Part shown: positions 23,112-32,146 of the stretch, piece after piece | Layout of the letters: each line of letters opens with the position of its first letter | Position numbering within the stretch: position 1 is the stretch's first letter | Assembly (NCBI GenBank): GCA_016931515.1 | Contig: JAFGEQ010000019.1 | Span: forward strand, 1 to 64,000 | From: a candidate division CSSED10-310 bacterium | Lineage (GTDB): Bacteria; CSSED10-310 | DNA length: 64,000 bases | Direction of reading: 5' to 3' | The notes under the pieces: model-generated | The model's database searches: none | What the model saw: the letters and a program-made list of their open reading frames with translations, nothing else | Told to the model about the DNA's origin: nothing | Made by a program: the position numbers and the translations under genes

Positions 23112-25826
23112 TCATCTTCCTCTGCTTTGCGATCCTATCGCGATAGAGGCCACCGCCATCCCCAGCCGCCGCGCATCCGCTGACCCCTCATCCGCCGGAG
23201 TCCAAACATCACTCTCGATCACCAGATGCCGCTCATCACTCCCCCAAACCGGAAGAACAGCCACCTCCAGTGTCGTCCACTTCTTCTCAATGCACTCCTT
23301 GATCATCTCCACGCCATCCAGTAGCACACGAACACTCTGTCCGGGTTTTCCGGCCTGCACCGTAATCCGCAGGATCGTTGCTTTTCTCGGTGATGATACG
23401 ATCACTTCGCCCCGCCCCGTCGTCCAGCGCACCCACCCCGGTCCGTCTCCCGCATCCTCCCAGCGTTCCGGCGCGTGCCAACCGCTCAAAAACGGCGCAT
23501 CCGATGCCATGTCGATCGATGCCGGCCCCGCCATCGGGATCGCCGCCTCCATCTGCGCAATCATCGCCTGCCCGATCCCCCGCCAGTCATATCGCTCCTC
23601 GACCACCCGCCGGGCGGACTCCAGCAGCTTCCGGCGCTTCCCGGCATCGGCCTCCAGATCACGCAGCGCAGCCGCAAATCCATCGGGCTCCGCCTCGCAC
23701 ACATCGCGCTCCGCCTGCAAGTCCAATCCCCTCCGTCCATACGGCGTCGTCAGCACCGGAATCCCCGCTGCCGCATACTCCAGTATCTTCAAATTCGTCC
23801 CGGATCCCGATAACATCGGGTTCAGTGCGATATCCGCCGCGGCAAGCGCGTCATTTTTCTCCTCCTCGGTTACTTCCCCCATCAGGCGCATGTTCCCCGG
23901 CAATGACGCCGGATCGCCGCCCTGGTTGACCAGATGGTCCCGGACACTCCCGACAACCAGGAACAGCGCGTCAGGCAACCCGGGCGCAACGAACTCCGCG
24001 ATGAACCGCAACGCCTCCAGGTTCGGCGGGTGCCAGGCTCCGACAAACAGGACCACGCGACGGTCGAGCGGAATGCCCAGCCGCTCCTTCGCAGCGAGCC
24101 GCTCACCGTCTGTGAACGGCCTTACGGCAGATGTATCCACGCCGTTCGGCGCGATCGCTGTGACGCCGGAGGATCGCTGGTAAAAAGCAGTCAGCTTCAG
24201 GAGTTCATCGCTTGACACTCCAAAAACAATATCGCTGTCCCGTACGGCAGCGGCTTCGGCAAAACGGGTGCGCCGAAGAAGGCAGCGGCCCTTTGGAGTT
24301 TTTTGGAGCAGGTTTTTCTTGAGGTCGTATTCGAAATTCTGGGAGCTGTGCACAATCAGCTTCGTTCGGTTTGAGCGGGGGATATGGCGGTGCATGTAGG
24401 GCTGCTCGGAGACGATAATATCCGAACAATCCGCAAAATGCCGCAGGGCGCGCAGATAATTGGGTGTCAGCGGCAGAAGCTCATCGAGCGCGACATCGGA
24501 CACGGTTTCACCGACGGCTTTTTCGTATTCCCACTGCGCCCGGGCATGGGCAGGAGCCATCGGAATGCGGATCTCGTGCAGCCGGGGATCGATGGTCAGG
24601 GTTTCCCGTGGAGTATTGAATCGGCCGAGGCTTAAGAGGAAAATATCATATACGCGTGCGAGTTCGGTTGCGAGGCCGGCAACGCGCCGCTGGCCGCCGC
24701 TCCGGGCGGGGAAGACCGGGTAGGGAACGAGCATCAACAAGCGCCGGCGTTCGTCGCGCTTTCTCGGACCCCGCTCCGGCCAGAGATGAAAGGGCGCCAG
24801 AAGTTGGGTGACGGTGTTCTGCCAGGTGACGGTTTCGACCGTCTTCAAGGCGGCATTGCCCATGTTTTCCAGCCGGGTCCGATCACTCAGCGCGTCCGTG
24901 ATGCAGCGGGCGAGATCATCCGGATCGGGGGATGCGATCCAGCCGTTTTCGCCGTTTCGCACGAATTCGAGAGGACCGCCGGAGTCTGTCGTCGTGATCA
25001 CGGGTTTACCGCTCTTCATCGCCTCGATTGTGATCAGGCCGTAATCTTCGGCATAAGGCGTGTAGAGCACCGCCAGGGATCTGGCGTAGAGATCCGTCAG
25101 TTCGGATTCCGACACGTCTCCCAGAAAGCGAATCCTGGAATCGGTTCCGGCAAGCGATTTGAGGAAAGCTTCATGAGGTCCTGTGCCGGCGATCAGGAAA
25201 GGCACATCGGTCTGCACCTGCATGAATGCTCGGATCATCAGGTCGATGCGCTTCGGGGGATCGAGCCGGTTGACCGTGAACAGGTACTCGCCCGGCAGCC
25301 GGTGATAATTTTCGTGGATCGTTGAATGGTACACGACCCGGGGTGGAAGATCCGGATGAAAATAGTCGCTGCGCCCGGCGATGGTCTGGGACGTGCAGAA
25401 TGCATAGCTCACCGTTTCCGGACGGATGGCGCGGTTGTCCAGCCAATGAACGATCCGTTTGATCCATGGCCCCGGGAACTGCAGCGGATTGCTCCGCCAC
25501 AGGCTGTCCATCCCGGGCGGCACCGGGTAGGTATCGTACAGGCCGCGCAGTCGATGGCCGAGGTAGATGACATGGTTCGGGTGCCGGATGGTCCACGCCG
25601 GATACTTGGTTGTAATGACCAGGTCGAAATGATCGAGACGCAGCCTTCGGAATGTATGGTAGGCTTTTATGATGCCGGGAACCGTGTTTTCCCTCACGGG
25701 AATTTTGATGAGTTCGGCGGTGTGAGCGGTATGGTCGTTAATGGCCTTGTACAACCCCGCCATGAAACTCTCGATGCCTCCGCGGCAAAACGGTATCGGA
25801 CTGGCTCCGACAATGGCAATACGCAT
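23112..25826 (-). CDS. Double GT4 glycosyltransferase with C-terminal beta-sandwich domain
   Basis: A 904-residue fusion of two GT-B glycosyltransferases. The first (about 1-365) begins MRIAIVGASPIPFCRGGIE and carries the GT4 nucleotide-sugar block YTPYAEDYGLITIEAMKSGK. The second (about 375-770) begins LLMLVPYPVFPARSGGQRR and has LFVGAWHPPNLEAL and the acceptor-side block LSGSGTNLKILEYAAAGIPV. A C-terminal domain of about 115 residues with a terminal DARRLGMAV motif resembles a beta-sandwich found on surface-glycan enzymes. It probably adds two successive sugars to a surface glycan. The frame extends to a TTG at 25865, but homology begins at the ATG at 25826. A heptad-repeat element lies 35 bases upstream. 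Confidence 0.8.
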   Translation of the reverse strand: MRIAIVGASPIPFCRGGIESFMAGLYKAINDHTAHTAELIKIPVRENTVPGIIKAYHTFRRLRLDHFDLVITTKYPAWTIRHPNHVIYLGHRLRGLYDTYPVPPGMDSLWRSNPLQFPGPWIKRIVHWLDNRAIRPETVSYAFCTSQTIAGRSDYFHPDLPPRVVYHSTIHENYHRLPGEYLFTVNRLDPPKRIDLMIRAFMQVQTDVPFLIAGTGPHEAFLKSLAGTDSRIRFLGDVSESELTDLYARSLAVLYTPYAEDYGLITIEAMKSGKPVITTTDSGGPLEFVRNGENGWIASPDPDDLARCITDALSDRTRLENMGNAALKTVETVTWQNTVTQLLAPFHLWPERGPRKRDERRRLLMLVPYPVFPARSGGQRRVAGLATELARVYDIFLLSLGRFNTPRETLTIDPRLHEIRIPMAPAHARAQWEYEKAVGETVSDVALDELLPLTPNYLRALRHFADCSDIIVSEQPYMHRHIPRSNRTKLIVHSSQNFEYDLKKNLLQKTPKGRCLLRRTRFAEAAAVRDSDIVFGVSSDELLKLTAFYQRSSGVTAIAPNGVDTSAVRPFTDGERLAAKERLGIPLDRRVVLFVGAWHPPNLEALRFIAEFVAPGLPDALFLVVGSVRDHLVNQGGDPASLPGNMRLMGEVTEEEKNDALAAADIALNPMLSGSGTNLKILEYAAAGIPVLTTPYGRRGLDLQAERDVCEAEPDGFAAALRDLEADAGKRRKLLESARRVVEERYDWRGIGQAMIAQMEAAIPMAGPASIDMASDAPFLSGWHAPERWEDAGDGPGWVRWTTGRGEVIVSSPRKATILRITVQAGKPGQSVRVLLDGVEMIKECIEKKWTTLEVAVLPVWGSDERHLVIESDVWTPADEGSADARRLGMAVASIAIGSQSRGR

Positions 25827-25860
25827 CAATAAGACCTTTCCGCCTGCGGCACGTGGGGAG

Positions 25861-25956
25861 AACAATTAACAATAGTCAATTGTCAATTGTCAATTGCGGA
25901 AGGAGATCTTCCCCCGGTTGTCAATTGTCAATTGTCCGTTGATAATTGTTAATTGA
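25861..25956. repeat. Symmetric heptad-repeat element with central hairpin
   Basis: Two blocks of five 7-base units flank a GC-richer core. The left block is AACAATT, AACAATA, then GTCAATT three times (25861-25895). The right block is GTCAATT twice, GTCCGTT, GATAATT, GTTAATT (25920-25954). The core at 25897-25917 contains GGAAG-GAGAT-CTTCC, a small hairpin. Because CAATTG is palindromic, the two arms are also largely inverted copies of each other. On the minus strand the units create several TTGACA-like -35 boxes upstream of the double glycosyltransferase. It lies between divergent genes. Confidence 0.8.
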
Positions 25957-25999
25957 CCCTCTTCCTGCTAGGGTTTATGCCGAAAGTTGAGATGTTGAG

Positions 26000-27046
26000 A
26001 TGAGTAAAACACCTGCTTTACAGCCCCTTGAAAAAACTGATTATCCAGGTTTGGGACGTCTGTTCACGAAAATTTTCGGAACGGAGCGCTCGATGGATGC
26101 CTGGATCTGGAAATACGATAAAAATCCTCATGGATCGCCGGTCGCAACCATTGCGGCGGTGGGGGAGGACATCGTCGGATTTTATGGACTTCTACCCCGG
26201 CGCGTTAATTTTCGCGGTGAGATGCTGACAGCATTCCAGGAAGTGGACCTGATGGTCGATCCGGACCATGCCGCCGGAGGTTTGTTCAAACATCTGGGAA
26301 GATACTCCTACGACCGCCTGGTCGAATCGGGGCACGCTTTCACGTTCGGATTTCCCAACCAGACCTCATTACCGCTCGGGCGACGGATACTGGGATGGAG
26401 GGCGATCGAGAAAATTCCTCTCTGGACATTGATTCTCAAACCGGCGTCCGTGCTGGACGGCAGGTTGCCGTCAATCCCTGGACTCAGGTACGTTGCAGAC
26501 CGAGTGATCCGCTTCAGGAACAGACACAAACTGGGGGCGCGGTATGATGGTTTGATTCGGGAGGTGGATCGGTTTTCCGGTTCGGCGATCGATTTGTTGA
26601 CCGGACCTGTATCATCCGGAGAAGGAATCGGGTTTATCCGTGATCCGGATTACCTGGCGTGGAGATATCATGAGTGTCCGGATCACAACTATGTATTGTT
26701 CGAAGCGGGCCATGCCGGTCACTGTGGAGCGGCGGCTGTTGTGGGGCTGCCGGCCGGCGACCGGGCGGCCCTCGTTGAATTTCGCTACGCGGCCGGGGCG
26801 GACGACGCAGCTGTTGCACTCATCAGGATCATTTCAGAGGTGTGTGAACGGAAAAGTTACGCCACGCTCAGGGCGTGGGCTCTGGATGGCAGCCCGGATG
26901 CCCGGTTTTTTGAATCGATCGGTTTTTTCAACCGGGATGCACTGAATTTTCATGTCATCCGGTCTTTCCGGCCGCCGGAGTTCAACCGTTATCTGTGGGA
27001 TGGCGGCCGATGGTATCTGAGTTCGGGGGATTCGGATTGTGTGTGA
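26000..27046 (+). CDS. GNAT-fold protein of the surface-polysaccharide locus
   Basis: A 348-residue protein with the layout of large GNAT_9-type acetyltransferases found in glycan gene clusters. The N-terminal GNAT half has IVGFYGLLPRR, FQEVDLMVDPDHAAGGLFKHL and the FGFPNQTSLPLGRRILGW block. A second GNAT-like half (WRYHECPDHNY to SPDARFFESIGFF) follows. It may acetylate a sugar amine or a lipid-linked intermediate. It starts the plus-strand glycan genes, divergent from the double glycosyltransferase and just right of the heptad element. Confidence 0.65.
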   Translation: MSKTPALQPLEKTDYPGLGRLFTKIFGTERSMDAWIWKYDKNPHGSPVATIAAVGEDIVGFYGLLPRRVNFRGEMLTAFQEVDLMVDPDHAAGGLFKHLGRYSYDRLVESGHAFTFGFPNQTSLPLGRRILGWRAIEKIPLWTLILKPASVLDGRLPSIPGLRYVADRVIRFRNRHKLGARYDGLIREVDRFSGSAIDLLTGPVSSGEGIGFIRDPDYLAWRYHECPDHNYVLFEAGHAGHCGAAAVVGLPAGDRAALVEFRYAAGADDAAVALIRIISEVCERKSYATLRAWALDGSPDARFFESIGFFNRDALNFHVIRSFRPPEFNRYLWDGGRWYLSSGDSDCV

Positions 27047-27093
27047 TGAGGCAGATTTTGGTAAAGAGGTAAGGAGCATACACGGAGGTTGAT

Positions 27094-27912
27094 ATGAGTT
27101 TTTCCGGGCCGGCAAAATGGTTTCAGGCATTACGGTACGGCGCGATCGCCCGTGCGGTCGCCCACATGAACCGCCGCTATCGATTCACCGGATCGCCCGA
27201 GTTCAGACCTCTGGTTGAAAAAGCTTCGCAGAATGCCGTCGTTCTGAGTATCTCACCTCATCCGGATGATGATGTTCTGGCGGTTGGTGGCGCTCTGGCA
27301 GGTCATATCGTGGCCGGTGGCCGGGTCCATTCCATCGTGATGACCGATGGGATCAAAGGGACATCCGGTGCAGCGGCCGATGAACGGCTGGCTGAACTGC
27401 GACGGCTGGAATGCGACCGGGCGGCAGCGGTATTGAAACTGACATCCGTGGAATACTGGCACCTGCCGGACGGCAAGCTGCAGGTAACGGAAGACACGGT
27501 CCGATCCCTGGTCCGGATGATCCGGGACTTGAGTCCGGATTATATTTATACGCCATTCCCGATCGATTATCACTTCGATCACGTTGCTGCGACCGGGATG
27601 GTGGTGGCGGCCGTATCGGAGATCAGTGAACCACCCCTGATCCGCTGCTATGAGAGCATCATTCCTCTTGTGCCGAATCTGATCATCGATATAACTGATT
27701 TTATCGATCTGAAACGCCGGGCTGTCGAATGTTTTGAAACACAGAATGCCGTATCCGACTATGTCCGGACGATAGTGGACGGATTGAACCGGCATCGCAG
27801 CTACGGAGCGATGAAAGGCCGGGGCTACGGCGAAGCGATATTCGAAACGGAGTGGCGCTTGATCCGAGACCTGTCGGACATCGTTCACGGCAAACCAATA
27901 TATGGGAAATAA
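27094..27912 (+). CDS. LmbE/PIG-L family N-deacetylase
   Basis: A 272-residue zinc hydrolase of the LmbE/PIG-L family, which removes acetyl groups from GlcNAc-type sugars or related amides. The metal site is clear: SPHPDDD at about residues 53-59 and the later PIDYHFDHVAATG with its histidines. The intervening MTDGIKG and WHLPDGKL are typical. The context among glycosyltransferases and a GNAT-like protein suggests cycles of deacetylation and re-acylation on a surface glycan precursor. Its last 11 bases overlap the next glycosyltransferase gene. Confidence 0.85.
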   Translation: MSFSGPAKWFQALRYGAIARAVAHMNRRYRFTGSPEFRPLVEKASQNAVVLSISPHPDDDVLAVGGALAGHIVAGGRVHSIVMTDGIKGTSGAAADERLAELRRLECDRAAAVLKLTSVEYWHLPDGKLQVTEDTVRSLVRMIRDLSPDYIYTPFPIDYHFDHVAATGMVVAAVSEISEPPLIRCYESIIPLVPNLIIDITDFIDLKRRAVECFETQNAVSDYVRTIVDGLNRHRSYGAMKGRGYGEAIFETEWRLIRDLSDIVHGKPIYGK

Positions 27913-29113
27913 ATTATTAATAATCAACGATTTTCCGCTGATCGGAGGCGCCGAATCGGTTGTTCTGCAGGTGTGCCGGTATCTCACGGAGATCGGCAAT
28001 TCCGATGGATGGTCGCTCTGTGGAATGACAAGCCGGGACGGACCGCTCGCGGAGGCTATGGGGAAAATCGGCGAATTACCACTGGCATTCATCGATATTC
28101 AGGGACTCAAAATGCACTGGCTTTCGCTGAATGCCTGGTCCGGAGTTCTTCGTGCAATCAGAGCATGGATCGAAAAGGAGCATCCGGATGTTATTCTCTG
28201 CAACTCGATCTGGTCCGCGATCGTGACGGAAAGGGCGGTGCGGAACGATATCTCGATCGTTTGTGCCGTCCACGCCGCTATCGCTCCGAAACGCTTGATG
28301 AAGCGAATCGGATTCAACCTGGCTGGAGCCCTGCTTGTGCGGGGGATCAGGCATTGGATAACGGTGTCCGATCACCTGTCGGCGGAGATTCGGCGTCTGG
28401 GTATCAAGGAGAACAGGATCAGCATTATTCCAAACGGAGTCAGAATTCCGCCTTTCGCACCTGTAAATCGGACCGGTCCATTCCGACACCGTTACGGAAT
28501 CTCCCCGGATGGAATTGTTGCGGTGACGATCGGCCGTCTGGATCCGGGAAAAGGGCAGCATGTGCTGATTGAAACGATACAAAGCCTGGTTGAGGACGGA
28601 TTGGATCTCTATCTTGTAATCACAGGTGAGGAATACGCGGGGAGCGGATCGGAGCCTGTATATACGCGGATTCTCCGAAAAATGATCGCAGCAAACGGGT
28701 TACAGGCACGGATCGTGTTAACGGGTTTTGTGGATGACACGGATCAGATCCTGCAGGAATCGGACATAATGGTGTCCGCGTCCGGAGAGGAGTCATTCGG
28801 ATTGGCTGTTCTGGAGGGTATGGCTGCCGGCCGGCCGGTCGTCGTTTCGAATGTGGATGGTCACCGGCGCCTTGTTTCGGATGGCGTTTCCGGTTATCTC
28901 GTCGAATGGGGTGATGTCTCCGGCTTCTGCGACGCCATCCGTCGCCTGGTTCTGGACCCGACGCAGCGGGTCCGGATGGGTGAACAGGCGCGGCAGTCGG
29001 CTCTGGCGTACGATCTCGATGCCACTCTATCCCGCTGGAAAAACTGTTTGCAGATGGTGGCGGGAGATGGACGAAATGACAACCGGAGACACCGGTCAGG
29101 AGTCGATTCATGA
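27902..29113 (+). CDS. GT4 family glycosyltransferase
   Basis: A 403-residue GT-B enzyme. The acceptor domain carries FPLIGGAESVVLQV at the N-terminus. The linker strand VAVTIGRLDPGKGQHVLIE and the nucleotide-sugar block SASGEESFGLAVLEGMAAGRP follow, with the GT4 E-x7-E glutamates at E300 and E308. The specific donor is unknown. The ATG lies inside the end of the deacetylase gene and its own stop overlaps the next gene (ATGA), so three genes are translationally linked. Confidence 0.85.
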   Translation: MGNKLLIINDFPLIGGAESVVLQVCRYLTEIGNSDGWSLCGMTSRDGPLAEAMGKIGELPLAFIDIQGLKMHWLSLNAWSGVLRAIRAWIEKEHPDVILCNSIWSAIVTERAVRNDISIVCAVHAAIAPKRLMKRIGFNLAGALLVRGIRHWITVSDHLSAEIRRLGIKENRISIIPNGVRIPPFAPVNRTGPFRHRYGISPDGIVAVTIGRLDPGKGQHVLIETIQSLVEDGLDLYLVITGEEYAGSGSEPVYTRILRKMIAANGLQARIVLTGFVDDTDQILQESDIMVSASGEESFGLAVLEGMAAGRPVVVSNVDGHRRLVSDGVSGYLVEWGDVSGFCDAIRRLVLDPTQRVRMGEQARQSALAYDLDATLSRWKNCLQMVAGDGRNDNRRHRSGVDS

Positions 29114-30240
29114 GAGTGGCTGTAGACGGTCGCCGGATCCAGGACGGCATGTCGGGCCTTGGAATCTATACGTTGCGGTTGCTGACGGCTCTGGGTTCGG
29201 AAAGCAAATCCCTTGATCTGGATATTACGGTGTTTGTCTGCCGGAAATCGCTTCATCTTGTCAGTCATCTCCGGGATACCGTCCGGATTGTTCCCGTTCC
29301 ATGGCCGGTCGAAGATCATCTCGGAGGGGACATCTGGAAACATATCACGCTGCCGCGTCGTCTGAACCGTATGAGCATCGACGTGTTTCACGATCCGGCG
29401 TATCAGATTCCATTGACAAAATCCGCAGCAGGCTACGTCGTGACGGTGCACGATCTGTCACCGTTTCGGCATCCGGAAAGCAATACGTTCAAATATAATC
29501 AGTATTGGCGATTCATGACACGACGCGCTGTTGTTCGAGCGTCCCGGATCATCGCCGTATCCGATTACATCCGGCAGGAAATCGAGACCCTGTTTCCGAA
29601 GTCGATTGGCCGAATTGATGTGGTTCCGGAGGCGGCTGGTCCGGATTTCAAACCCGGTGAGACGGATCGGGAAGGCCTTCAAAAACTGGGAATATCGGGT
29701 TCTTATTTTTTAACTGCCGCCAAATATGAGCCGAGGAAAAACCTGGCGGGTTGCATTCACGCTTTTCTGGATGGGCCGGCCGGGAAATTTCCCGATCAGC
29801 GACTGGTTGTTGTCGGGGGGATGGGCTGGAAAAATGAGGAGCTGCTTCAACTTCTTTCGACTGAAAGCGTCCGTGAAAGAGTCATTGTGACAGGGTATCT
29901 GGACGAGTCATCTCTGATCAACGCGATCAGGGGAGCCGGCGCCGTGATCGTGCCGTCTCTCTATGAAGGGTTTGGTCTGCCGGTTTTGGAAGCGATGGCC
30001 TGTGGAACACCGGTTCTCTGTTCCGGTGTCTCGGCGCTGCCGGAGGTTGGAGGAGACGCGGCGTTGTATTTCGATCCGCTGGATTCGGGATCCATGTCCA
30101 GCGCGATGGATCGTTTTCTGAGTGACGCCGAGTTAAGGGGGGCGATGCGACGAAAAGGACTTGAGCGATCCCGGGAGTTCTCCTGGCAGAAGGCGGCACG
30201 AATGACTGCGGACGTCTATCGTCGAATCTCCGGGAGTTGA
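29110..30240 (+). CDS. GT4 family glycosyltransferase
   Basis: A 376-residue GT-B enzyme close to mannosyl- or rhamnosyl-transferases of O-antigen clusters. It has RIQDGMSGLGIYTLRLL near the N-terminus, VVTVHDLSPFRHPE, AAKYEPRKNLAGCIHAF and the signature PSLYEGFGLPVLEAMACGTP with the E-x7-E pair. It overlaps the previous glycosyltransferase by four bases and is followed three bases later by truA, so the housekeeping gene may share the glycan operon's transcript. Confidence 0.87.
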   Translation: MRVAVDGRRIQDGMSGLGIYTLRLLTALGSESKSLDLDITVFVCRKSLHLVSHLRDTVRIVPVPWPVEDHLGGDIWKHITLPRRLNRMSIDVFHDPAYQIPLTKSAAGYVVTVHDLSPFRHPESNTFKYNQYWRFMTRRAVVRASRIIAVSDYIRQEIETLFPKSIGRIDVVPEAAGPDFKPGETDREGLQKLGISGSYFLTAAKYEPRKNLAGCIHAFLDGPAGKFPDQRLVVVGGMGWKNEELLQLLSTESVRERVIVTGYLDESSLINAIRGAGAVIVPSLYEGFGLPVLEAMACGTPVLCSGVSALPEVGGDAALYFDPLDSGSMSSAMDRFLSDAELRGAMRRKGLERSREFSWQKAARMTADVYRRISGS

Positions 30241-30243
30241 CGA

Positions 30244-30984
30244 ATGAGAAATCTTAAATTGACATTCGAATATGATGGAACCCATTTCTGGGGCTACCAG
30301 CGTCAGCGGGAAGGGCGGACAGTCCAGGCGGAGTTGGAGCTCGTTTTATCTCAAATCACCGATCAGGCAGTGACACTGGCGGCGGCCGGTCGAACGGACA
30401 CCGGCGTCCATGCGTCGGGCCAGGTCGCTAATTTCCATACCGAAAGCAGTATTCCGGTAGACAAATTGACGCGCGGGTCCAATTCTTTGCTTCCAGCCGA
30501 CATTGTTGTTCATTCGATTGAGGACGTGGCACCTGATTTTCATTCCCGGTTTTCCGCTTTGTCACGACGTTATGAATACACGATTCTTGATCGCCCGTTA
30601 CGTCGCGCTTTTATGCGATTGTATGGATTGCATATTCCGTATGGTCTGGATCGCAGCACCATGATAACAGCCTGCCGGCATCTGATCGGCGAGAAAGATT
30701 TTTCCAGTTTCCGGGCGGCGGGTGATGCATCGGAACACTCGATCAGGAATATGATTAATTCGGGGGGTGAGGCAAGGGGCGAGGTTTTTGTGCTTTTTTT
30801 CGAGGCAAATGCTTTTCTTCAGCATATGATTCGTATTATAGTCGGCACGCTCCTGGCAGTCGGCAGGGGCAGGATGAGCGCCGGTGAATTCGGGGAGGTG
30901 GTCGCTGCAGCGGATCGGTCGCGTGCCGGATCCACGGCACCTCCTCACGGGCTGTGTTTGACAAATGTTCGATATCCGGATTGA
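30244..30984 (+). CDS. truA: tRNA pseudouridine(38-40) synthase TruA
   Basis: A 246-residue enzyme that isomerises uridines 38-40 in the tRNA anticodon arm. The start LTFEYDGTHFWGYQRQ and the catalytic block AAGRTDTGVHASGQVANF with its aspartate are canonical. The C-terminal FLQHMIRIIVGTLLAVGRG is also conserved. Length is normal. It sits three bases after a glycosyltransferase stop and is separated from rplM by a promoter-bearing gap of 143 bases. Confidence 0.95.
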   Translation: MRNLKLTFEYDGTHFWGYQRQREGRTVQAELELVLSQITDQAVTLAAAGRTDTGVHASGQVANFHTESSIPVDKLTRGSNSLLPADIVVHSIEDVAPDFHSRFSALSRRYEYTILDRPLRRAFMRLYGLHIPYGLDRSTMITACRHLIGEKDFSSFRAAGDASEHSIRNMINSGGEARGEVFVLFFEANAFLQHMIRIIVGTLLAVGRGRMSAGEFGEVVAAADRSRAGSTAPPHGLCLTNVRYPD

Positions 30985-31038
30985 TTCTACGGAAGGGGAC
31001 AGTTACTTTCCGGGAGTTGTCAGGATGTCGGATTCTGC

Positions 31039-31067
31039 TTGACAGAATGGCATGATGTGAGTAGCAT
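31039..31067 (+). promoter_or_regulatory. Sigma-70 promoter of rplM-rpsI
   Basis: TTGACA at 31039-31044 and TAGCAT at 31062-31067 with a 17-base spacer, ending 60 bases before the rplM ATG. This is one of the best promoter matches in the window and is where a ribosomal-protein operon should start. Confidence 0.7.
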
Positions 31068-31127
31068 CTGCGATTTGTCCGGCAATATCGGATTGGTTGG
31101 CAATAAGAATCAGGAGAGACAGGATCA

Positions 31128-31589
31128 ATGAAAACAACACAATTTATCAGGAAGGAAGATGCCACAAACAACTGGTATCTGCTTGACGCTGAGGGCCTCA
31201 CCGTCGGCCGGCTTGCCTCCATGGCGGCACTGTTGCTGCGCGGGAAGCATCGCCCCGATTTTACACCGCACATCGACATGGGTGACCATGTGATTGTGAT
31301 CAATGCCAGTAAGGTTGAGTTTACCGGTAACAAGTGGCAGTCGCAGAAATATTACCGGCATTCCGGGTACATGGGTGGTCTTCGCGAAGAAACTGCAGCG
31401 GAACTCCTGGAAAAGTATCCTGAGCGGATTATTGAGGCGGCAGTCCAGGGGATGTTGCCCAAGACGAAACTCGGAAGAAAACTTGTCAAGAAACTCCGGG
31501 TGTATGCCGGTCCCGAACATCGGCATGAAGCCCAGATGCCGGCAGCCATTGAAGTGTCGGAAATGAAATTTATAAAAGCTGTCAAATAA
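31128..31589 (+). CDS. rplM: Large ribosomal subunit protein uL13
   Basis: A 153-residue L13 with the expected blocks WYLLDAEGLTVGRLAS, VIVINASKVEFTGNK and HSGYMGGLREETA, and MLPKTKLGRKLVKKLRVYAG. It is an assembly protein of the 50S subunit. It has an AGGAG ribosome site, a strong promoter 60 bases upstream and rpsI 23 bases downstream, the almost universal rplM-rpsI pair. Confidence 0.97.
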   Translation: MKTTQFIRKEDATNNWYLLDAEGLTVGRLASMAALLLRGKHRPDFTPHIDMGDHVIVINASKVEFTGNKWQSQKYYRHSGYMGGLREETAAELLEKYPERIIEAAVQGMLPKTKLGRKLVKKLRVYAGPEHRHEAQMPAAIEVSEMKFIKAVK

Positions 31590-31612
31590 TCAGGCGGAGG
31601 TTGTGAAACAAA

Positions 31613-32005
31613 ATGTCTCAAGAAATTTATTATGGTACGGGTCGCCGTAAGGAATCGGTCGCTCGGGTTCGGATTAAACCGGGCTCCGGCAATTATGTCA
31701 TCAATGGTCGCGATTTTGAAACGCATTTCAAACGAGCCACATTGCGGATGATTATTAATCAGCCATTCGATATCACCGAATTGAACGGACGATTCGACGT
31801 ATTTGCAATCATTCGCGGCGGCGGGAATTCCGGTCAGGCCGGTGCATTGCGACACGGCATTTCGAGAGCGCTTGTCGATTACGATATCAATCTGAGAGTG
31901 CCTTTGAAACGCGCCGGATTGCTGACACGTGACCCGAGAGCGGTTGAACGTAAGAAATACGGTCAAAAGGGTGCTCGGGGAAGATTCCAGTTCTCCAAGC
32001 GTTAA
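31613..32005 (+). CDS. rpsI: Small ribosomal subunit protein uS9
   Basis: A 130-residue S9. It starts [20 protein letters not shown] and ends with the basic tail [17 protein letters not shown] that reaches the P-site tRNA. The [19 protein letters not shown] block is intact. It follows rplM with a GGAGG in the 23-base gap. A stem-loop begins 15 bases after its stop. Confidence 0.97.
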   Translation: MSQEIYYGTGRRKESVARVRIKPGSGNYVINGRDFETHFKRATLRMIINQPFDITELNGRFDVFAIIRGGGNSGQAGALRHGISRALVDYDINLRVPLKRAGLLTRDPRAVERKKYGQKGARGRFQFSKR

Positions 32006-32019
32006 TTTGTATGTATGCG

Positions 32020-32041
32020 CAGGCAGGAAAGATCCTGTCTG
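32020..32041 (+). promoter_or_regulatory. Stem-loop after rpsI
   Basis: A 9-bp stem with one G-T pair (CAGGCAGGA at 32020-32028 with TCCTGTCTG at 32033-32041, loop AAGA) lies just past rpsI. No T run follows, so it would terminate poorly. It may be a processing or attenuation structure before the rpsB leader. Confidence 0.5.
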
Positions 32042-32067
32042 ATGTAGAATAACTCAGGTGTATGGAT

Positions 32068-32106
32068 GCCTGTTCATGGGTGCCTGGCGACAGGTTCTGA
32101 ACAGGC
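32068..32106 (+). promoter_or_regulatory. Structured leader of rpsB, candidate autoregulatory element
   Basis: An outer 9-bp stem (GCCTGTTCA at 32068-32076 with TGAACAGGC at 32098-32106) encloses an inner hairpin CCTG-GCGA-CAGG (32083-32094). It lies 40 bases before the rpsB ATG. S2-binding leader structures control rpsB-tsf in many bacteria, so autoregulation is plausible. I did not recognise a published motif in the bases themselves. Confidence 0.5.
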
Positions 32107-32146
32107 GGTGAAGTACACTCAGGAACAACCCCGGGAGGATTATAGA

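Noticed and set aside
25861-25956. CRISPR array
   Set aside because: The repeat unit is 7 bases with no spacers, and no cas genes are present.
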